A stretch of DNA of 55,315 nt from Lentisphaeria bacterium (GTDB lineage Bacteria; Verrucomicrobiota; Lentisphaeria; Victivallales; UBA1829): positions 1-55,315 of the forward strand of contig JAFVTF010000039.1 in the NCBI GenBank assembly GCA_017503375.1. The letters are read 5' to 3'. This document shows positions 1 through 9,160 of this stretch, in pieces (positions within the stretch are counted from its first letter, which is position 1; each line of letters starts with the position of its first letter). A model generated the notes under the pieces. The model was not told the DNA's origin. It searched no databases and saw only the letters and a program-made list of their open reading frames with translations. Made by a program: the position numbers and the translations under genes.

Positions 1-122
1 AAAATCGGAATGCCGCAAAAAGGTTTGGAAAAAAGGGGTGGAGTTTGAGGAGGGGAAAAAGGACCTTTCCTAAAAAGGGCTTTTTCCCCTCCTCAAGTAA
101 CAACCTTTATTGGGAACAGAGC
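1..122 (+). repeat. Dispersed hairpin element, copy 1 (cut by window edge)
   Basis: Right-hand part of an element found five times in the window. It holds the shared block AAAATCGGAATG.CGCAAAAAGG, then a 17-bp perfect stem (45-61 pairing with 80-96, arm core GAGGAGGGGAAAAAG), and ends in the terminal sequence TTATTGGGAACAGAGC. The left half lies outside the window. It sits 8 bases beyond the stop codon of the minus-strand isomerase gene, so its stem could act as that gene's terminator. The stem sequence differs from copies 2 and 4, but pairing is kept. Confidence 0.85.
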
Positions 123-129
123 TTTTTTT

Positions 130-975
130 TCAAGCCGGAGCGTGCTTCTTCAAAAGTTCTTCCAGATAGGCCTTCGCTTTGAGAATATCTGCAGTCTGCT
201 GCGGTCCGCTGATCTCACGTTCAATCGTCAATTCTCCTGTAAAATTCAAATCATACAGTTTCTTGATGATCTTGTCAAAGTCAGCTTTTCCTTCTCCCAC
301 AGGAACTTCTTTTCCCAGAACTCTGCTGTTTTCCGGATGAAGTCCATCTTTTACATGGAGATTCCGGACATGTTTGCCGAGGATTTCCAATGCATCGACA
401 GGGTTTCCTCTTCCGTAAAGCAGCAGGTTTGCTGTATCAAGGTTGACTCCGAGATTGGGCAGCCCGAGATCTTCAATGACACGCAGGAGTGTCAGCGGTG
501 TTTCCTGACCGGACTCAAACCAGAAACCGATTCCGAGTTTGTGACAATAAATTGCAACATCATAAATCGCATTTACAGTTTCTGTGTAAAGGGGATCACA
601 GGGACATTCCGGGATGAATCCGCAATGGGTGATGAGTGCGGGTGCATCGATCATCTTTGCAAATTCCGCACCGCGTTTGAGTTCTGCAACACGGCGTTCT
701 CTGAGATCGCGCGGTACAAGACCGCATGTTTCCGGTCCGTGGTAGGAGTTCCATACAATTCTGCCGGAATATCCGCACCAGAATCCGGCAAGACGGATTC
801 CGGATTCTTTCAGGTCTTTAACTGTTTTTTTTGCAGTTTCTTCTGTCAGAAGATTGATATTCCAGCTCTGCAGCTGAGCTGTTTTCAATCCCAGTTCGGC
901 AATCGGAAGAAATGGATTTGTTCCTTCCCGGAGCATTGCAAGTACTCCGATTTCCATTTTTCTCGTTTCATCCAT
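130..975 (-). CDS. Sugar phosphate isomerase/epimerase-like TIM barrel protein
   Basis: A 281-aa protein of the xylose isomerase-like TIM barrel family (AP endonuclease 2 fold), presumably a cytoplasmic sugar isomerase, epimerase or keto-sugar lyase; the substrate is not predictable. The usual four metal ligands are visible in order: Glu in FESGQ, Asp in LDTANL, His in HVKD and Glu in IERE. I placed the start at the ATG preceded by AGGAAAGG rather than at an upstream in-frame ATG, because only this one has a good ribosome binding site and it gives the usual family start (MEIG near the N-terminus). It lies 37 bases downstream of the GHL6-like glycosidase on the same strand, so the two form an operon, and the isomerase probably processes the sugar that enzyme releases. 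The gene ends just before repeat copy 1. Confidence 0.8.
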   Translation of the reverse strand: MDETRKMEIGVLAMLREGTNPFLPIAELGLKTAQLQSWNINLLTEETAKKTVKDLKESGIRLAGFWCGYSGRIVWNSYHGPETCGLVPRDLRERRVAELKRGAEFAKMIDAPALITHCGFIPECPCDPLYTETVNAIYDVAIYCHKLGIGFWFESGQETPLTLLRVIEDLGLPNLGVNLDTANLLLYGRGNPVDALEILGKHVRNLHVKDGLHPENSRVLGKEVPVGEGKADFDKIIKKLYDLNFTGELTIEREISGPQQTADILKAKAYLEELLKKHAPA

Positions 976-1012
976 AATAAAATCCTTTCCTGTGTTGTAC
1001 AGATACAAAAGT

Positions 1013-3043
1013 TCAATAGTGCAGAACGATCATCTGGTGGCAGACCAGTTTATCCAATTTTACTTTTACTTTGCCGTTGACCATTTCAAAAGGCAATTCT
1101 TTTCCCTGCGGTTCCAGTGTGACCCGCTTGATCTCCCGGGGCAGACGGAAGAAGAATTCTGAATCATATACCGGGTTCAAGTCTTCAATTACCTCAATGG
1201 GGAATGTCTGAGTCCAATGTTTTGATGTTTCGGGAAACGTATTCATTCCCCGTTGGATCGTGTTGGCGTAAAGAGTATGAGCAATATAACGCCGTTCAGC
1301 TTTCTGTTCCAGAAGTGTAACTCTGCCTTGAGATGGCAGCGTTGTGGTGATCAGAAGTTCGTCTTCCAGAAATGTATTGATAACATTCCGGAGGTAGTGT
1401 TTCAGAATAACAGAACCGAATACACCGTAAACAGTAAACACCGGATGTGCAAAATAAAGCGTGTTTCCGGTCATGATTCCGGCATCATAACCGGAGGCTT
1501 CCGGTTTGTTTGGGGTATGCTGATGGGAGCAGAAATGTTTGTAAGAGCGGACGAAATACGGATCATAAATTTTACCCAGAGTTTTTCCGTTCAGAACTTT
1601 GAGCTTTAACGATTCTCTGTACATGACAAAGGGTGTTGTGATGTTATCCGGTACAAATTCCGGTGCACTTTCAATATAGTTCGGATATTCCTTTGAAGGT
1701 CCATCATATTGAAGAGGAAGATCAAAAGCTGGTTCATCAGATTCTTTTTTGAGAAGAGCCTCTCCGGAAAGAATCAGTTTTCCGCCTTTTGCTTGAAATT
1801 CCTTCAGCCGTTTTCTCAAATTTTCATCCGGCCGCAGGTCATCGGGAAGAATGAGAACTTTGTAGTTTGAAAAATCATTTTCTTCATCAAGACGGTCAAA
1901 TGGAATGTGAGATTCCAGAAGGAAACGGGAGAGCCCGATTTCCGGAGTTTCATCGACACGGATGATTTTTTTCTGATTGAACCCGCGTGTGGAAAGAATT
2001 GCGATATTTGCGGCAGATGACACATTCCGGCACCAGGGTTCTTTCTGTTCCACTTCGGAGTAGGCCGCTCCAATCAAACGGCAGGTGGATTCATCGAGTT
2101 TTCCGTTCGGATGAAGCTGATCTCCGATGCTGCATTTGGAACCCTGGGCAAGCATTGCAGAACATTCATAACGCAATGCATTCGGGTGCTTGAATCCGCC
2201 GAACTCACCCCACATCGTATGGAATTTTCCGGTCATGCCCAGAAAATCCAGTTCGCGGGTTCGGTAATACGCAGCCAGCAGCGGAAAATGATCGTAGCCC
2301 CATCCTCCTGTCGGAAGGGATTCCAGTTCCACATGACTGTAATATTTTGCGGCATCACGGTGTCCGGGATACGTTACAACGCTGTTATGGAAAACATTCA
2401 TTTCCGGGTTGACACTTTTGGCTGCTGCCGTAACTTTTTCATGATATTTCAGCAATACGTTACGGGCGAAGATTTTGCGTTCCTCTTCATTTTCCGGATT
2501 ATACCCTTCCTTGAGCATATCTTTCATGCATTTCGGACAGCAGCATGGAGCCTGTGAAATGATATCGAAGAACATTCCGTCAGCATCGGGAAAAAGCTGA
2601 GCTGCTTCTTCTGTCAAACGGCAGAGATAGTCCAGATAAGGAGTATTGAAGCACAACGTTCTGTACCCAGCGGTAAAGGGGGATTGAATCCATCCGTTCC
2701 ACTGACCTTGAGCATTGACTTCCAGCCAACCGGGTTCCTGTTCTGCGATTCTTGTATTGATTCCGGCTGTGATGTAGATCGGAACATTGACACCGATTTC
2801 ATGGGAGGCGTCCATCTGTTCCCGGAGAAGATTGAAGTTCAGCCCCGGATGCATTGCACCGACTTTAGTGGGGTGGTAGCTCCAACCGTGGTGACAGCAG
2901 GCAAAACAGGTAATGGAATCTGCATGAGCCATCCGGAGAGAGTCCTGCCACTGCTTTTTATCGAATTTTGAGCCAATCCCGTCAATCGCGGGAGAGGTAT
3001 GAAAGTCCAGATGAATCTGACGGAAACGCAACTCTTTTTTCAT
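1013..3043 (-). CDS. GHL6-like glycoside hydrolase with beta-galactosidase trimerization-like domain
   Basis: A 676-aa cytoplasmic protein without signal peptide. The N-terminal half (about residues 1-350) resembles the GHL6 hypothetical glycosyl hydrolase TIM barrel (IHLDFHTSPAI, CFACCHHGWSYHP, a DGMFFDI strand end and a CCCPKC pair). Residues of about 390-520 look like the glutamine-amidotransferase-like trimerization domain of GH42-type enzymes (VLILPDDLRP, FQAKGGKLILSGEALL). The family is thought to act on galacto- or fucoconfigured sugars, but the activity here is unknown. The start is the ATG with AAGGAGAT upstream; a longer reading frame continues 43 codons upstream into the promoter and was rejected. 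It is the first gene of a two-gene operon with the isomerase and is divergent from a GntR-type regulator that probably controls it. Confidence 0.75.
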   Translation of the reverse strand: MKKELRFRQIHLDFHTSPAIDGIGSKFDKKQWQDSLRMAHADSITCFACCHHGWSYHPTKVGAMHPGLNFNLLREQMDASHEIGVNVPIYITAGINTRIAEQEPGWLEVNAQGQWNGWIQSPFTAGYRTLCFNTPYLDYLCRLTEEAAQLFPDADGMFFDIISQAPCCCPKCMKDMLKEGYNPENEEERKIFARNVLLKYHEKVTAAAKSVNPEMNVFHNSVVTYPGHRDAAKYYSHVELESLPTGGWGYDHFPLLAAYYRTRELDFLGMTGKFHTMWGEFGGFKHPNALRYECSAMLAQGSKCSIGDQLHPNGKLDESTCRLIGAAYSEVEQKEPWCRNVSSAANIAILSTRGFNQKKIIRVDETPEIGLSRFLLESHIPFDRLDEENDFSNYKVLILPDDLRPDENLRKRLKEFQAKGGKLILSGEALLKKESDEPAFDLPLQYDGPSKEYPNYIESAPEFVPDNITTPFVMYRESLKLKVLNGKTLGKIYDPYFVRSYKHFCSHQHTPNKPEASGYDAGIMTGNTLYFAHPVFTVYGVFGSVILKHYLRNVINTFLEDELLITTTLPSQGRVTLLEQKAERRYIAHTLYANTIQRGMNTFPETSKHWTQTFPIEVIEDLNPVYDSEFFFRLPREIKRVTLEPQGKELPFEMVNGKVKVKLDKLVCHQMIVLHY

Positions 3044-3079
3044 AAAAATATCTCCTTTTGATAGATGTTTCTGTTGAAT

Positions 3080-3107
3080 AATATACACCTTCATGATAAA
3101 AAAACAA
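3080..3107 (-). promoter_or_regulatory. Promoter for the GHL6-like/isomerase operon
   Basis: Read on the minus strand: TTGTTT, 16-base spacer, TATATT, with GGTG just before the -10 (extended -10). Predicted transcription begins about 30 bases before the gene's start codon. Confidence 0.55.
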
Positions 3108-3167
3108 ATTTTTTTCAGACCGGGACTTGAAAAATAAAAAAAAACAGAATAAGTTAATGATAGAATA

Positions 3168-3184
3168 TGCACTGTTTCTGCACT
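3168..3184 (+). promoter_or_regulatory. Direct repeat TGCACT-N5-TGCACT, candidate operator
   Basis: Two identical 6-mers spaced 11 bases start to start, about one helical turn, lie directly upstream of the regulator gene and just after a TAGAAT box (3161-3166). I could not place a convincing -35 for that box. The position suits autoregulation, but the assignment is inference. Confidence 0.35.
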
Positions 3185-3207
3185 AATAAAAATTTGGAGA
3201 TATCCTT

Positions 3208-4305
3208 ATGTTGTCTGAAACATCTAATCCGAAATATTTGGAAATGGCTGAAAAATTCCGGCAGGATATTCTCTCCGGCGTTTATCAAGAGGGGTTCCGT
3301 CTGCCTCCGGATGAAACAATTGCAAAAATGTACGGTATCAATAAACGGACAGTTGCAGCCGGGATGGCACAGCTGGTTTCGGAAGGGTTGATCACCCGTG
3401 CTCCAAAACGCGGTTCAGTGGTGGTCCGGCAGAAAATTATTCAGCGGCACAGTGATATGATCGGCTGTGTTGCGCCCTGGGGAAATGATGTTTATGCGGA
3501 CATGGAAGCTGCAATTTCAATGCAGGCACTGAAGCGCGGATTTTATTCATTCTGGCTTCCGGGATATCTCTGTTCTCTCGGTTTTGCCAATCCGGACAAT
3601 AAACCGTTCCGTCAATTTCTGGAATATATGATCAATGAGTTGCCCTACGGAATGATCCTGTTCGGAGACAGATTTTTTCCATACGATCTGATTGAACGGA
3701 ATTTATCAAAAGTCGGAAAGCTGGTTTTTATCTGTTATTATGTTCACACCAAAGAACTTCCCGCCAATTATGTCCTGATTGACTTTGAAGCTGCGGCAGA
3801 AAAAGCAGTCTCCTGTTTTGTCCGGAATGGACACCGGAAGATGACATTTCTTTCTGCACCGATCAAGACTTATAAGAAATATCCCCGGAAAACGCCCCAG
3901 TATTATTATCATCTGGCCTTGAAAAACGCCTGTGCTGAAATGGGGATCGAATATGATGAAGAGATTCCGAATTGGCTGTGGGAATCAACCCCGGGAGATC
4001 ATGCCGGAATATTTCAGGAAATCCGTAAACGGAAAATTACGGCGGCAACGCTCAGTTTTGATGCAATCGTGTTTTCTCATTATGCAGAGGCTCTCCGTCT
4101 GAACAGAATTTCCATTCCGGAAGATTTATCGGTGATCGGAATGTTTGATACAACCGGAGAAAAAGGCGGTTTGACTTCTCTGAATATTCAGGAAAAGGTT
4201 ATTGCAACCACTGCGGCAGAAATGCTGTTTGAGGATAACAGGGAGCATAGAAAAATTTATATTGCTCCGGAATTGATCGAGCGCAGAAGTGTTATAAAAT
4301 TATAA
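3208..4305 (+). CDS. GntR-type transcriptional regulator with sugar-binding-like C-terminal domain
   Basis: A 365-aa regulator. Residues of about 10-75 form a GntR winged helix ([50 protein letters not shown]). The remainder resembles the LacI-type periplasmic-binding fold ([11 protein letters not shown] near the C-terminus), as in AraR-type regulators that sense sugars. The ATG has GGAG at a suitable distance. It is divergent from the GHL6-like operon and heads a same-strand cluster of pseudopilin, giant secreted protein and GH20-like enzyme, so it probably responds to a sugar from the target glycan. Its layout matches the regulator at 40794, but the two proteins are only distantly similar. 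Confidence 0.85.
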   Translation: MLSETSNPKYLEMAEKFRQDILSGVYQEGFRLPPDETIAKMYGINKRTVAAGMAQLVSEGLITRAPKRGSVVVRQKIIQRHSDMIGCVAPWGNDVYADMEAAISMQALKRGFYSFWLPGYLCSLGFANPDNKPFRQFLEYMINELPYGMILFGDRFFPYDLIERNLSKVGKLVFICYYVHTKELPANYVLIDFEAAAEKAVSCFVRNGHRKMTFLSAPIKTYKKYPRKTPQYYYHLALKNACAEMGIEYDEEIPNWLWESTPGDHAGIFQEIRKRKITAATLSFDAIVFSHYAEALRLNRISIPEDLSVIGMFDTTGEKGGLTSLNIQEKVIATTAAEMLFEDNREHRKIYIAPELIERRSVIKL

Positions 4306-4322
4306 AAAACATGGAGGTTTTT

Positions 4323-5018
4323 ATGAAAAGTGATTGTGTCAGAAAATGTCAGACTGTAAAAGCTGTAAACTTTACCCTGATTGAATTGCTTGTCGTGATT
4401 GCAATGATTGCAATTCTTGCCGGAATGTTATTGCCTGCATTGAATAATGCAAGGCGTTCCGCCCGGATGTCTGATTGTATGAACAATATGAAAACTGCGG
4501 GACAGGCTGTGCAGCTTTATGCAAATACCTTCGATGATTATCTGATTCCTTCTCATACCGGCACCAGTTACGGTGCTTGGTCAAATTATACCTGGATGCG
4601 TTTGCTCGGCGTGAATCATATCGTTTATCCTCCTCTGGTGAACGGGGTGGCTGATCAGGCGCGTTACATGTGTCCGGAAGTGCCGCGTCCCTTTGTAAAC
4701 AATAACAACAGATTTTACTGCTGGGGAATGAATATGAATGTGACGACGTTCAACACTTGGACATCTCTGAAGAAAATTACCCGTTACCGTCAACATTCCA
4801 CTGCGATTTTTATGGCAGATACAATCGGTGGAAACAATGTATTTGAAAACGCATGGAATTTGACAACCTATCCTCCTACGCAAGTTTACCACGCACGTTT
4901 TGATTTGCGTCACAATGGAAGATTCAACGGAATGTTTCTTGACGGTCATGTCACCAGCATGAATTTGAGTGCAGTTCCGGCAAAAACAAGCACAACGGCA
5001 TTTTGGACCGGACTTTAA
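4323..5018 (+). CDS. Pseudopilin-like protein with prepilin N-terminus and H-X9-DG ending
   Basis: A 231-aa protein with a type IV prepilin/T2SS-pseudopilin leader of about 18 residues, then [11 protein letters not shown] and a hydrophobic helix ending LPALNNAR. The conserved Glu at mature position 5 is present, but the residue before the cleavage site is Asn, not the usual Gly. The C-terminal part has the H-X9-DG signature ([15 protein letters not shown]) of the large Planctomycetes/Verrucomicrobia/Lentisphaerae family usually called DUF1559-like. It is expected to be anchored in the inner membrane with the globular part outside. The start was set at the ATG after TGGAGG. It stands between the regulator (17-base gap) and the giant secreted protein (15-base gap), suggesting co-transcription and a role in export or handling of that protein or its glycan. 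Confidence 0.85.
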   Translation: MKSDCVRKCQTVKAVNFTLIELLVVIAMIAILAGMLLPALNNARRSARMSDCMNNMKTAGQAVQLYANTFDDYLIPSHTGTSYGAWSNYTWMRLLGVNHIVYPPLVNGVADQARYMCPEVPRPFVNNNNRFYCWGMNMNVTTFNTWTSLKKITRYRQHSTAIFMADTIGGNNVFENAWNLTTYPPTQVYHARFDLRHNGRFNGMFLDGHVTSMNLSAVPAKTSTTAFWTGL

Positions 5019-5033
5019 TCAGGAGTTTTTGTT

Positions 5034-8000
5034 ATGAGACAATTCCTTTTATCGGCAGCAGCACTTTTCACAGCAGCGCACTTGTTTGCTTCGGATACAT
5101 CAGAATTTTTGAAGCAGGAACGTTTGGCGCGGGTTTCTTTCGATGACAAAACAGGGAACGATTCCTGCGGTTATCTGAAGCTTGTAAAAACACCGAAAAG
5201 TCAGCAGTTCGTTTATGACGGACGCGGCGGTTCTGCCTGGCTCGCTTCAAAAAATGGTAATTTTCAGTATACGATACCTGAGCAGCTGATGAAAAAGAGC
5301 GGTTCTGTCTCTTTCTGGATTGCACCTCATTCATGGCTTTCACGGAAAGAAGTTTCAGAACGCGGTTATCTGGAATTTTTCCGGACCACGGTAGGGAAGG
5401 GGGCCTTTATCGCCGAGCGTCAGGGCTTTTCCGGGAAACGGAAAGATTATTTTCTGACGCTGATGAATAAAGTTATGACTCCCATGCCGCTTGTTGTCAG
5501 CGGGTCCACGGAACATTGGGAAAACGGAAAATGGCACCTTGTGGCAATCAACTGGGATGATAAAAGTTATTCTGTCAGTATTGACGGAGGCAAATTTCAT
5601 TCTGCGAAACTCAGCCGTCCTTTAACGGAAAGTGATTTTACCGGAAAAGGTTCTGTCAGCCTGAACGGAGGTTCGGTAAAGGAATCAACACTTCTGGATG
5701 AATTCTGTATTTATAAGCGAAATTTGACCCAGCTCGAAGCTCAGCAGATTTATAAAAACGGATTGAAGATGAGCGTTCCCGAACAGAAAAAAACAACTGC
5801 TAAAGGCAATTCTTTGAACTGGGACAGCAGCATGGTGAAAAATATTGCAAGTGTCCCGGTGAACCGTTCCGGAAAAATGCCTGTTATTGATGGAACAATC
5901 AATGAAAAAGAGTGGGCTTCTGCCATGAAAACTACAGGGGCTTATACAGACAGCATCCGTCTTGACGGCAGAGATTATACCGGATATGTGACTTCTGACG
6001 GAAAAAAACTTTATTTTGCAATCCGCTCCGAGTTGCCGCCCAACGGAAAACTTGTGACAAATCATCCGTTCAAAAATGCCGATAATCCAGGTGTCGGATA
6101 TGATGATTCAGTGGAATATTGGTTTGCTCCCGACATGGGAAAAGCCGGAAAACTTTATGCCGGAATGTTGAACTTTGCCGGCGGTTATTATGATTTTATT
6201 TATGATCTCAACCGGAAAAAACTGGATTCAAAATGGAATTCCGGAATGGTTTCAAAATCCCGGAAAGTCAATGGTGAATGGCATCTGGAAGCGGCCGTTC
6301 CACTCAGCTCTTTCGGCAATGCTGTTCTGAAAGACGGTTCCACCTGGGGAATCCGTTTGATCCGGAATTTCAAACAACCCCAGAAGCAGGCAGACTGGTC
6401 TCCGGTAAAAGGCGCTTTTATCAATACTTCCACCATGGGCAGGATCGTTTGGAACAACAATGCCCCCATGATCCGTCATGTTTCTCTTGCCGATTCAAAA
6501 AATAACGGTGTTCAAATCGCTTTTGAATTTATGAATCCTTCAAAGAACGTTGTATCCATGAAACTCAAAACTTTTTGGGAAAATATGGGAAACACGACGA
6601 ATGTCCGTGAGGAACAGGTTACTTTGAATCCGGGTGAGAAAAAGAATTTTACCCTTGTAAAAAAATCTTCCGGCGGGGAATATCAAGTCATCCTGCAGGC
6701 CGAATCACTTGATGGAAAAACATGTTACTATGCCCGTAAATTCCAATGGAACAGCCGTGGAAAAGAGAATGCCTGGACCATTGTCCGTTCCCGTTCCGGG
6801 GCAGATTTCAAATATGGTTATTATCCCTATACAAAACAGCTGCGGACCTTATTGGATATCTCCGGTTACGGCAATAAAAATCGTGTCATCAGTTCTTTTG
6901 TGAGAGTTATAGGTCCGGATGGAAAGACTGTTCTCGAAAAAGCGTACCCGGCTTTCCGCAATGATTCTGCTGAAATGCTGATCTCTGTACCAGTCAGAAA
7001 TCAGGGAAAATATATTGTCAAAGCCGGAGTAAAAGATTCTCTGGGAAAAACGGAGATTCTGGAAGAAGGTTCTTTTGAACATAAAGATTTCTCCTGGGCT
7101 CATAATCAACTCGGTATTTCCGATAACGTAATTCCGCCGTACACACCGCTGAAACGTTCCGGAAACAATATCGAATCTGTTTTGCGGAATTATCAGATCG
7201 GCAATGACGGTTTGCCTCAACAGGTTGTAAGTGCAGGGAAAAAACTGCTTGCGGCTCCTGTTTCGTTTAATATCTCCATCAATGGAAAACCGCAAAAAGC
7301 TGTTGCGGAAAAAACGGTGCAATTCACTGCGACCAAACCCCATGAGATACGTTATCATGCAGATTGGAAAGCAGGAAAAATGAAGGGGCGTACAACAGCG
7401 TTTTTTGATTATGACGGAATGTTGAAACTGACCCTTGATTTTTCTCTGCCGCCATCTGAAAAACTGACCAATTTTGATCTTGTGATTCCTGTCTCATTGG
7501 ATAATGCAAAGCTGATGCATGTTCTTTCCGATACCGGCAAAGCAAGCGTGACCGCGCGCGTTCCGAAAGGAAAAAATCCTGTCTGGGAAAGTATGTTTAT
7601 CGATCATAATTCCGGATTGGAAGTGGATGGAAAAGTGAACCGTTTCCCCGGAACATTCGTTCCGTATATCTGGCTTGGAAATGAAGATCGCGGGATTTGC
7701 TGGTTTGCAAATAATGACCGTGACTGGCTGCCCGATGACAAACAGTCCGTGACGTTGGTCAACCGTTATGCCGACAGGGCAGAGATCGTGATCCGGTTCG
7801 TAACGCGTCCTTCAAAATTGAAGCGGAGCCGTTCCATTACCTTTGCATTACAGGCAACTCCCACCAAACCAATGCCCGAAAAACCTGCCAACTGGCGGAA
7901 AATTACGTTCGGTCTGCCTCAAATCAAGGGAACCTACCGCGCTGCTGTTCTCGGTTCCGCTTTCCATTGGGGCGGCGAGGATTATTTCTCCTTTGCTCCC

Positions 8001-9149
8001 AGAGATGAAAAGGTTTTCCCGATTCTGCGCGAAATCCGGAACGGTAATTTCTCAAAAGAAAAATTGGAATCCTGGATCAAAGGTTATAATCCCAAAGCTC
8101 CGTTCCTGGGAACAATGACAAGAAGTTTCCGCAATGGTGTTTATATGGTGAAATCCAACCCGGGAACTATCATTCCTTATACCAATATGCGCGGCCTCTC
8201 TGTCCGGGAAAAAGAGTTCCCCGTTTATAAAGATGAATGGCTTATGGGTGACTATGCTCCAAAGAAATGGAGAGAGTTCGACGGCGCGTTCGGTTACAGC
8301 GCACTGACTCCGAAGAGCCGTCAGGATTATATTCTCTGGTGTTTGAACCGTATGCTTGATTCCGGTGTAATTGACGGAATTTATTTTGATGTTACTTATC
8401 CGAAAGCATCCCGAAATATTGTTTCCGGAAATGCTTATTATGATGACAACGGAAAACTCCGTACCGGCTGTGATCTGTTTGAAAGCCGGGAACTTTTGAA
8501 ACGATGCGCTGTTCTTACATGGCAGAAACGCGGATATAATTTGAATATGGCGCACATGAGTTTCACTCTGATCGCTCCGGTTCATACATGGGCAGGTTCA
8601 ATTCTTGACTGGGAAGCCCGGTACGGAATGTCTGATTTCCAGACCCGTTTCAGCAGAGAGTATATCCGCACACTTTCTCTGGGAACGCAGACAGGAACGG
8701 TTCCTGTTGTTCTTGGTTCTCTCGGAATCAACGGAAAAGGCGACCGTCTCCATGTACAAAGGACATTGATCGGAATGATTCTGACACATGAAATCAAAGA
8801 CTGGGCTCTCGGATGGGGCAGAAACGGGCTTTATGAAAAGATCATGCGTCAGCTTTATGAGTTCGGCTACGGCGAACCTGACTGTAAAGTGTTCCGTGAC
8901 TGGGATGATAATTTCCCCGTCACAATCAAAGGTGTGGATTATTCTGCTCTGGCTCTCTCCGGAAATGGGAAGATGCTGCTGATTATCTGTGATTATGGAA
9001 ACGGCGGAACTGCAGAAGTAACTCTGAAACCGGGAACCGGATTGAAGGGTGTCTTCCGGTGTTCAGATAATACCCCCGTCAAAACATTGAAAAACGACTG
9101 TTCATTTGTATTGCCGGGAAATGATTTCAGAATTCTGACGATTGAATAA
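5034..9149 (+). CDS. Giant secreted LamG / CBM9-like / DUF6067-like glycosidase
   Basis: A 1371-aa protein with an N-terminal signal peptide (MRQFLLSAAALFTAAHLFAS). Domains in order: a LamG-like jelly roll at about 40-245 (GSVSFWIAPHSW, HLVAINWDDKSYSVSIDGG, LLDEFCIYKRNLT); a CBM9-like sandwich at about 280-480 (MPVIDGTINEKEWA, HLEAAVPLSSFG); beta-rich linkers; and from about 640 onward a region like DUF6067, a GH123-related catalytic fold, with a barrel strand ending GVIDGIYFDVTYPK near residue 1112. It probably binds and cleaves a complex polysaccharide or glycoprotein glycan outside the cytoplasm, but the bond is unknown. AGGAG precedes the ATG. It follows the pseudopilin and precedes the GH20-like gene in one run of same-strand genes. 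Confidence 0.75.
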   Translation: MRQFLLSAAALFTAAHLFASDTSEFLKQERLARVSFDDKTGNDSCGYLKLVKTPKSQQFVYDGRGGSAWLASKNGNFQYTIPEQLMKKSGSVSFWIAPHSWLSRKEVSERGYLEFFRTTVGKGAFIAERQGFSGKRKDYFLTLMNKVMTPMPLVVSGSTEHWENGKWHLVAINWDDKSYSVSIDGGKFHSAKLSRPLTESDFTGKGSVSLNGGSVKESTLLDEFCIYKRNLTQLEAQQIYKNGLKMSVPEQKKTTAKGNSLNWDSSMVKNIASVPVNRSGKMPVIDGTINEKEWASAMKTTGAYTDSIRLDGRDYTGYVTSDGKKLYFAIRSELPPNGKLVTNHPFKNADNPGVGYDDSVEYWFAPDMGKAGKLYAGMLNFAGGYYDFIYDLNRKKLDSKWNSGMVSKSRKVNGEWHLEAAVPLSSFGNAVLKDGSTWGIRLIRNFKQPQKQADWSPVKGAFINTSTMGRIVWNNNAPMIRHVSLADSKNNGVQIAFEFMNPSKNVVSMKLKTFWENMGNTTNVREEQVTLNPGEKKNFTLVKKSSGGEYQVILQAESLDGKTCYYARKFQWNSRGKENAWTIVRSRSGADFKYGYYPYTKQLRTLLDISGYGNKNRVISSFVRVIGPDGKTVLEKAYPAFRNDSAEMLISVPVRNQGKYIVKAGVKDSLGKTEILEEGSFEHKDFSWAHNQLGISDNVIPPYTPLKRSGNNIESVLRNYQIGNDGLPQQVVSAGKKLLAAPVSFNISINGKPQKAVAEKTVQFTATKPHEIRYHADWKAGKMKGRTTAFFDYDGMLKLTLDFSLPPSEKLTNFDLVIPVSLDNAKLMHVLSDTGKASVTARVPKGKNPVWESMFIDHNSGLEVDGKVNRFPGTFVPYIWLGNEDRGICWFANNDRDWLPDDKQSVTLVNRYADRAEIVIRFVTRPSKLKRSRSITFALQATPTKPMPEKPANWRKITFGLPQIKGTYRAAVLGSAFHWGGEDYFSFAPRDEKVFPILREIRNGNFSKEKLESWIKGYNPKAPFLGTMTRSFRNGVYMVKSNPGTIIPYTNMRGLSVREKEFPVYKDEWLMGDYAPKKWREFDGAFGYSALTPKSRQDYILWCLNRMLDSGVIDGIYFDVTYPKASRNIVSGNAYYDDNGKLRTGCDLFESRELLKRCAVLTWQKRGYNLNMAHMSFTLIAPVHTWAGSILDWEARYGMSDFQTRFSREYIRTLSLGTQTGTVPVVLGSLGINGKGDRLHVQRTLIGMILTHEIKDWALGWGRNGLYEKIMRQLYEFGYGEPDCKVFRDWDDNFPVTIKGVDYSALALSGNGKMLLIICDYGNGGTAEVTLKPGTGLKGVFRCSDNTPVKTLKNDCSFVLPGNDFRILTIE

Positions 9150-9160
9150 AAGGGGGAAAT

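Noticed and set aside
142..1080. 312-codon frame opposite the first isomerase
   Set aside because: Antisense to a gene with all metal ligands conserved; Cys/Phe-rich with no domain.
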